21,954 nucleotides of DNA from NCBI GenBank assembly GCA_052384575.1, contig JBQSUQ010000024.1; one strand, 5' to 3'. A program made the position numbers and the translations under genes. Numbering within the stretch: position 1 is the stretch's first letter; each line of letters starts with the position of its first letter. Positions 21,151 through 21,954 of this stretch are shown here, piece after piece. This DNA is from JBQSUQ01 sp052384575 (GTDB lineage Bacteria; Pseudomonadota; Gammaproteobacteria; Enterobacterales; Pasteurellaceae). Under the pieces are notes generated by a model. It ran no database searches. It worked only from the letters and a program-made list of their open reading frames with translations, and was not told the DNA's origin.

Positions 21151-21789
21151 ATGAATATAACCAATTTATATGAAAAATTAACGTCTTTATTAGGCGAAGT
21201 TAAGGCTCAGAGATTGTTTTCTGGTATTGGCATTTTCCATAATAATCATATGTTTGCAATTTGTAAGAAGGGATGTTTTTACCTTCGTGCAAAAGGAAAG
21301 CTAGCAAATGATGTTGAAAAAATTGGCGCTATTCGATGGGATCGGGATGGTATCCCCAGTAATTTAAAAATAAAGGATTATTATCAAATTCCTAGCGAGT
21401 ATATTATTGATGAGGATAAAAATCATATTTTACTCGAAATGATGCACGCATCTTTACGTCAAATAGAAGATGAAAAGTTGCAAGAAGCATTAGAAAAAGC
21501 AGAACTTATTAGAAGATTGCCTAATTTGTCACTTAAATATGAGCGTTTATTGGCAAAGGTCGGTATTACAACAATATCTCAACTGCGTGAAGTTGGTGCT
21601 GCAGATGCGTATGTCTTGATTAAATCAAAAGGGATTTTTGTAACAAGTCATATGTTTTGGAAAACATTTGCTGCATTAAAGAATAAATATGTGGAATTAT
21701 TAACTGAGGTTGAGAAGGATGAAGGTTTTGCTGAAGTGAATAAAAAATTAGCTTTAGCGAGTCTAAGATCACTAAGATATAGACCATAA
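21151..21789 (+). CDS. tfoX: Competence regulator Sxy/TfoX
   Basis: A 212-residue TfoX/Sxy family protein, close in length to H. influenzae Sxy (217), which acts with CRP at special CRP-S promoters to switch on natural transformation genes. The N-terminal TfoX domain (about 5-95) has FSGIGIFHNNHMFAICKKGCFYLRAKG. The C-terminal helical domain (about 115-190) has LPNLSLKYERLLAKVGITTISQLREVGA, strongly like Sxy. The start ATG at 21151 follows an AAGGAAG site. Complementary AU-rich segments at 21135-21140, 21155-21160 and 21166-21171 could hide the start, and sxy mRNA folding is a known control point in H. influenzae. It links logically with the many uptake signals in the window. No clear terminator follows. 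Confidence 0.92.
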   Translation: MNITNLYEKLTSLLGEVKAQRLFSGIGIFHNNHMFAICKKGCFYLRAKGKLANDVEKIGAIRWDRDGIPSNLKIKDYYQIPSEYIIDEDKNHILLEMMHASLRQIEDEKLQEALEKAELIRRLPNLSLKYERLLAKVGITTISQLREVGAADAYVLIKSKGIFVTSHMFWKTFAALKNKYVELLTEVEKDEGFAEVNKKLALASLRSLRYRP

Positions 21790-21799
21790 ATTAATCATT

Positions 21800-21871
21800 T
21801 GTAAAGTTGTGTAATTTTTTAGTAAATTTTTATTAAAAAATACTTGCAAAGGTTTTTTATTTGCATATAAT
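21800..21871 (+). promoter_or_regulatory. Strong rRNA-type promoter with UP-like element
   Basis: TTGCAA (21844-21849), a 16-bp spacer and a perfect TATAAT (21866-21871), preceded by an AT-only tract with A and T runs (about 21810-21843) typical of an UP element. Transcription would start near 21878. Confidence 0.82.
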
Positions 21872-21882
21872 ACGCAGCACAC

Positions 21883-21926
21883 AACGACACGCTGTTGTGA
21901 AGATGTAAAATAAGCAGTGTGTCGTT
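21883..21926 (+). promoter_or_regulatory. Hairpin in the rRNA leader (boxB-like position)
   Basis: The 12-position arms 21883-21894 and 21915-21926 (AACGACACGCTG with CAGTGTGTCGTT, one G-U pair) are followed by ATTTTTTG, so the structure looks like a terminator placed just before boxA. An alternative pairing, CACAAC (21880-21885) with GTTGTG (21894-21899), excludes it. Confidence 0.65.
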
Positions 21927-21932
21927 ATTTTT

Positions 21933-21945
21933 TGTTCTTTAAAAA
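21933..21945 (+). promoter_or_regulatory. boxA antitermination element of an rRNA operon
   Basis: TGTTCTTTAAAAA closely matches the rrn boxA (E. coli TGCTCTTTAACAA), the binding site of NusB-NusE (S10) for rRNA antitermination. The 16S gene should begin shortly after the window ends. Confidence 0.8.
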
Positions 21946-21954
21946 GATATCAGA

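Noticed and set aside
21790..21843. Intrinsic terminator for sxy in the AT-rich stretch after its stop
   Set aside because: Only A/T pairing is possible with no G-C stem; the region is better explained as the UP element of the following promoter.
1..21954. Mobile element, prophage, CRISPR array, toxin-antitoxin or defence genes
   Set aside because: I saw no transposase, integrase, direct-repeat array or known toxin/antitoxin motif; all large ORFs have housekeeping or metabolic identities.

Overview
The window is about 22 kb of AT-rich chromosome from a Pasteurellaceae bacterium of the Haemophilus group. The best evidence is the DNA uptake signal sequence: I count 23 perfect copies of AAGTGCGGT, the Haemophilus influenzae (Hin) type, on either strand. 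They lie both inside genes and, as inverted pairs, in terminators. Gene content (EF-Tu, FkpA, SlyX, TusBCD, AsnA, HemN, CorA, YggL, Sxy/TfoX) fits. From memory, adhE and an inositol (iol) locus are not part of H. influenzae Rd, so a relative such as H. parainfluenzae is more likely, but the species is an inference. I see no mobile element, prophage, CRISPR array or defence system.

Layout. Bases 1-146 are the 3' end of tuf. Bases 327-5289 hold an NSS-family transporter and satP (minus strand), then adhE (plus strand). This anaerobic and acid-metabolism block sits between tuf and the tus genes. Bases 5355-7815 (minus) are fkpA, yheO-like, tusD, tusC and tusB, the last four tightly packed. Bases 7912-8418 (plus) are slyX and a small YdcH-like gene with a perfect CRP site in front of it. 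Bases 8462-10076 are the divergent pair asnC/asnA. Bases 10144-12529 (minus) are yihI, a DUF2489 gene and hemN. Bases 12618-13568 are corA, preceded by a structured leader of about 235 nt. Bases 13881-14564 (minus) are yggL and a small orphan lipoprotein. Bases 14756-20942 are the inositol genes: iolC-DUF2090 (minus) diverging from iolD-iolE-iolG (plus). Bases 21151-21789 are the competence regulator sxy/tfoX. The last 110 bases are a strong promoter, a leader hairpin and a boxA, the start of an rRNA operon whose 16S gene lies outside the window.

How the parts work together. IolG, IolE, IolD and the kinase/aldolase fusion IolC supply most of the myo-inositol pathway, but IolB, IolA, a transporter and a regulator are absent here. 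The iolC-iolD intergenic region carries two copies of a TGAAAT-N4-ATTTCA palindrome, one at each divergent promoter, as expected for one repressor controlling both arms. TusBCD relays sulfur for tRNA 2-thiolation. AsnC probably controls asnA. AdhE and SatP fit anaerobic mixed-acid metabolism, and a single palindrome upstream of adhE matches both the FNR and CRP consensus.

The strongest candidates for undescribed biology are regulatory. They are the corA leader (promoter, 13-codon upstream ORF, mutually exclusive helices), the iol operator array, the class II-like CRP promoter of the YdcH-like gene, and the 5' region of sxy with a strong ribosome binding site feeding a five-codon ORF. All functions are read from the sequence and family knowledge; no searches were run.
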